Source of the DNA: an uncultured bacterium
GTDB taxonomy: Bacteria > Actinomycetota > Thermoleophilia > BMS3ABIN01
Length of the DNA stretch: 7,563 nt
Direction: 5' to 3'
NCBI GenBank assembly: GCA_913009925.1
Contig: CAJVWY010000056.1
Span: forward strand, 1 to 7,563
The translations under genes and the position numbers were made by a program. Shown one piece after another: positions 6,032 to 7,563 of the stretch (its first letter is position 1; each line of letters begins with the position of its first letter). The notes beneath the pieces were generated by a model. It made no database searches. It was not told where the DNA came from and worked only from the letters and a program-made list of their open reading frames with translations.

Positions 6032-6158
6032 TGAACAAGGTCCTGAGTTTTACCGATCTCCGGTCCGGGATAACAATATGATCATGGAGCGCCAGCGTAT
6101 CGATTGCGCGCTGTCCCTCAGCGCCGGTAACTCGATGCCTGAGAGCGGCGTCCAGTGA
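6028..6158 (+). other. Kinase-regulator spacer with two linked mini-frames and a hairpin
   Basis: The 123-nt gap between the kinase stop and the regulator start contains two tiny frames. The first (6028-6081, 17 codons) starts with an ATGA overlapping the kinase stop. The second (6078-6158, 26 codons) starts with an ATGA overlapping the first frame's stop and ends in a GTGA that overlaps the regulator start. None has a strong ribosome binding site, and neither peptide resembles anything I know. Inside the second, GCGCTG (6108-6113) and CAGCGC (6119-6124) form a 6-bp hairpin with a 5-nt loop. The frames may serve only to carry ribosomes from kinase to regulator, or may be chance. Confidence 0.3.
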
Positions 6159-6610
6159 AAGCTACGCGGAGCACGCGCAGGTTCAATGTCCTGCTGGTGG
6201 AGGATAATCCGGGTGACATCAGGCTGGCGCGCGAAGCGCTGGCCCAGCTGGGCATGCCGGTGGATCTGGAGATCAAGACCAGCGGAGCTGAAGCGCTGGC
6301 TTATTTGCACCGGGAGGGCGATTACCGCGGAGCGCCGCGGCCCGACCTGGTATTGCTGGACCTCAACCTGCCGCAGATGGACGGCCGCGTGATGTTGGAG
6401 GTAATGCGGCAGGACGCTGTTCTTCAGCCGATACCCGTGGTAGTGCTTACCGCGTCGCGATCCATGGATGACATATCTTCCTTGTACAAGGCGAGCGCCA
6501 ATTGCTTCTTCACCAAACCGATGAACTACGATGACTACGTGCAGGTGCTGGAACATATCCTCAACTACTGGCTGCCCTTAAGCCAGACAGCCTGCGGGGA
6601 TGACTCATGA
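6155..6610 (+). CDS. Single-domain response regulator, Rcp1-type CheY-like protein
   Basis: This 151-residue protein is one receiver domain with no output domain, so it passes phosphate or binds a partner instead of binding DNA. The acidic pair is Glu16-Asp17 in VLLVEDNPGD, the phospho-acceptor is Asp69 in PDLVLLDLNLP, the switch Thr is Thr99 in VVVLTAS, and the conserved Lys is Lys121 in FTKPM. The phrases EALAYLHREGDYRGAPRPDL and the DISSLYKASANCF segment are those of the Rcp1 class, which partners phytochrome-type kinases. The upstream kinase carries the matching HisKA type. The start is GTG at 6155: an in-frame TGA at 6140-6142 excludes an earlier start, and the next Met is residue 34, past the active site. 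The stop overlaps the next gene by ATGA. The ribosome binding site is weak, so translation may depend on ribosomes arriving from upstream. Confidence 0.94.
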   Translation: MKATRSTRRFNVLLVEDNPGDIRLAREALAQLGMPVDLEIKTSGAEALAYLHREGDYRGAPRPDLVLLDLNLPQMDGRVMLEVMRQDAVLQPIPVVVLTASRSMDDISSLYKASANCFFTKPMNYDDYVQVLEHILNYWLPLSQTACGDDS

Positions 6611-7563
6611 GTGACCGTAAGCGAACAAGGGTGTTGCTGGTCGAGGACAACCCCGGCGACGTGCGACTCATAGAGGAGATGCTGGCGGATGTCAACGGCA
6701 GCCGTTTTGAAATCATCAATGCCAGCGACCTGGCCGCCGGGCTGGGACTGCTGGAAGCTGAGGCCATCGACGTGGTGCTTCTGGACCTGGGCCTTCCCGA
6801 CTCCAGAGGGCTGGACACCCTCCGGAGGACTGTAGCCCGGTTCAACGAGATACCGGTCATCATCCTCACCGGCTTTGAGGATGAGGCCGCCGCCGTCGAG
6901 GCAGCCGGACAGCAGGCCCAGGACTATCTGGTCAAGAGCCATGTGGACGGGAAGATGCTGGCTCGCTCCATCTTCTACGCTATCGAGCGCAAACAGTCCG
7001 AAGTGGAACTGGAACGGGTCAACCGTTCCCTCAAAGTCTTATCCGAGTGCAACCAGGCAGTGGTACGCGCCGTGGATGAACAGGCGATGCTGGAAAATGT
7101 CTGCCGGATCATCATCAAGCACGGCGGCTACCACATGGTCTGGGTCGGCTATGCGGAGGATGATGAAACCCGTAGCGTCCGCCCCGTGGCGCAATATGGC
7201 TGCGATGACGGCTACCTGGACTCGGTCGACATCTTCTGGTCCGACGAAGAACGCGGTCGCGGACCGACCGGAATCGCCATCAGGACCGGTAAAGCGTCGT
7301 TGATGCGCGATATTGAAGGAAACCCGGCATACGAACCCTGGCGCCGGGAAGCCAAAGAACGCGGTTACGCTTCCTCCCTGGCCCTGCCGCTTATCTCTGA
7401 GGGCCGGACCCTCGGCTCTCTGAATATCTATTCCAGCCAAAGCGACGCCTTCGACGAATCCGAGATGGAGCTGCTGCAGGAGCTGGCCAACGACCTGGCG
7501 TATGGCGTATTCACCCTCAGGGCGCGTGCCGAACTGACCCGTTCATTCGAACTGCAGCGGGCC
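6607..7563 (+). CDS. REC-GAF signalling protein, probably a hybrid sensor kinase, cut by window edge
   Basis: There are 319 residues in the window and the frame is open at the right edge. The ATG at 6607 overlaps the previous stop (ATGA) and has GGGG at 6596-6599. Residues about 7-125 form a receiver domain: Glu13-Asp14 in VLLVEDNPGD, phospho-acceptor Asp60 in VVLLDLGLPDSRG, Thr88 in VIILTGF, and Lys110 in QDYLVKS. Residues 111-140 are a helical connector (ARSIFYAIERKQSEVELE). Residues about 144-309 form a GAF domain, with GGYHMVWVGYAEDD, GPTGIAIRTGKA, YASSLALPL and GRTLGSLNIYSSQ. This N-terminal REC plus GAF order usually continues into PAS and/or histidine kinase modules; a diguanylate cyclase or phosphatase end is also possible. 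It likely receives phosphate from the upstream kinase or regulator as part of one phosphorelay. Confidence 0.9.
   Translation, partial: MSDRKRTRVLLVEDNPGDVRLIEEMLADVNGSRFEIINASDLAAGLGLLEAEAIDVVLLDLGLPDSRGLDTLRRTVARFNEIPVIILTGFEDEAAAVEAAGQQAQDYLVKSHVDGKMLARSIFYAIERKQSEVELERVNRSLKVLSECNQAVVRAVDEQAMLENVCRIIIKHGGYHMVWVGYAEDDETRSVRPVAQYGCDDGYLDSVDIFWSDEERGRGPTGIAIRTGKASLMRDIEGNPAYEPWRREAKERGYASSLALPLISEGRTLGSLNIYSSQSDAFDESEMELLQELANDLAYGVFTLRARAELTRSFELQRA

Noticed and set aside
5946..6158. 70-codon frame starting inside the kinase gene and ending at the regulator start
   Set aside because: Its first part is a shadow of the kinase coding sequence; only the last 26 codons lie in free sequence and are treated as a possible mini-frame.

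Overview
The window looks like chromosomal DNA from a Gram-positive-lineage bacterium of moderately high GC. The partial sigma factor resembles the SigB/SigF (group 3) sigma factors of Actinomycetota, and the DUF948/YtxH-like pair next to it also fits Actinomycetota or Firmicutes. A deep-branching actinobacterial lineage is my best guess; Chloroflexota cannot be excluded. There are no rRNA or tRNA genes, insertion sequences or CRISPR repeats. Almost all of the window encodes regulation and signal transduction.

Left arm (minus strand, 1162 down to 1): a DUF948 membrane protein, a small YtxH-like membrane/coiled-coil protein, and the first 122 residues of a SigB/SigF-type sigma factor that runs off the left edge. 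Upstream of the DUF948 gene, at 1324-1348, is a good match to a SigB-type promoter (GTTTAT, 13 nt, GGGAAT). This suggests a general-stress operon that may be transcribed by the sigma factor it encodes. DUF948/YtxH-type genes (ytxGH) are SigB-dependent in Bacillus subtilis.

Middle (plus strand, 1452-3219): a divergently transcribed ECF sigma factor overlaps by 8 nt a two-membrane-segment DUF4349 protein. The latter has a charged N-terminal cytoplasmic region and is probably the cognate anti-sigma factor, although it lacks the zinc-binding anti-sigma motif. A hairpin followed by a T-rich run ends this operon and overlaps the last codons of the DUF4349 gene. Two sigma circuits therefore share one intergenic region of about 290 bp (1163-1451).

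Right arm (plus strand, 3326 to the end): a 901-residue hybrid membrane/PAS histidine kinase (about eight membrane segments, three PAS domains, HisKA and HATPase core of the phytochrome-associated type), an Rcp1-type single-domain response regulator with a GTG start, and a REC-GAF protein that runs off the right edge. The last two genes overlap by ATGA. The spacer between kinase and regulator holds two tiny frames linked by further 4-nt overlaps. Together these genes look like a phosphorelay in which the kinase phosphorylates the small regulator and/or the REC domain of the third protein. The input signal cannot be read from the sequence.
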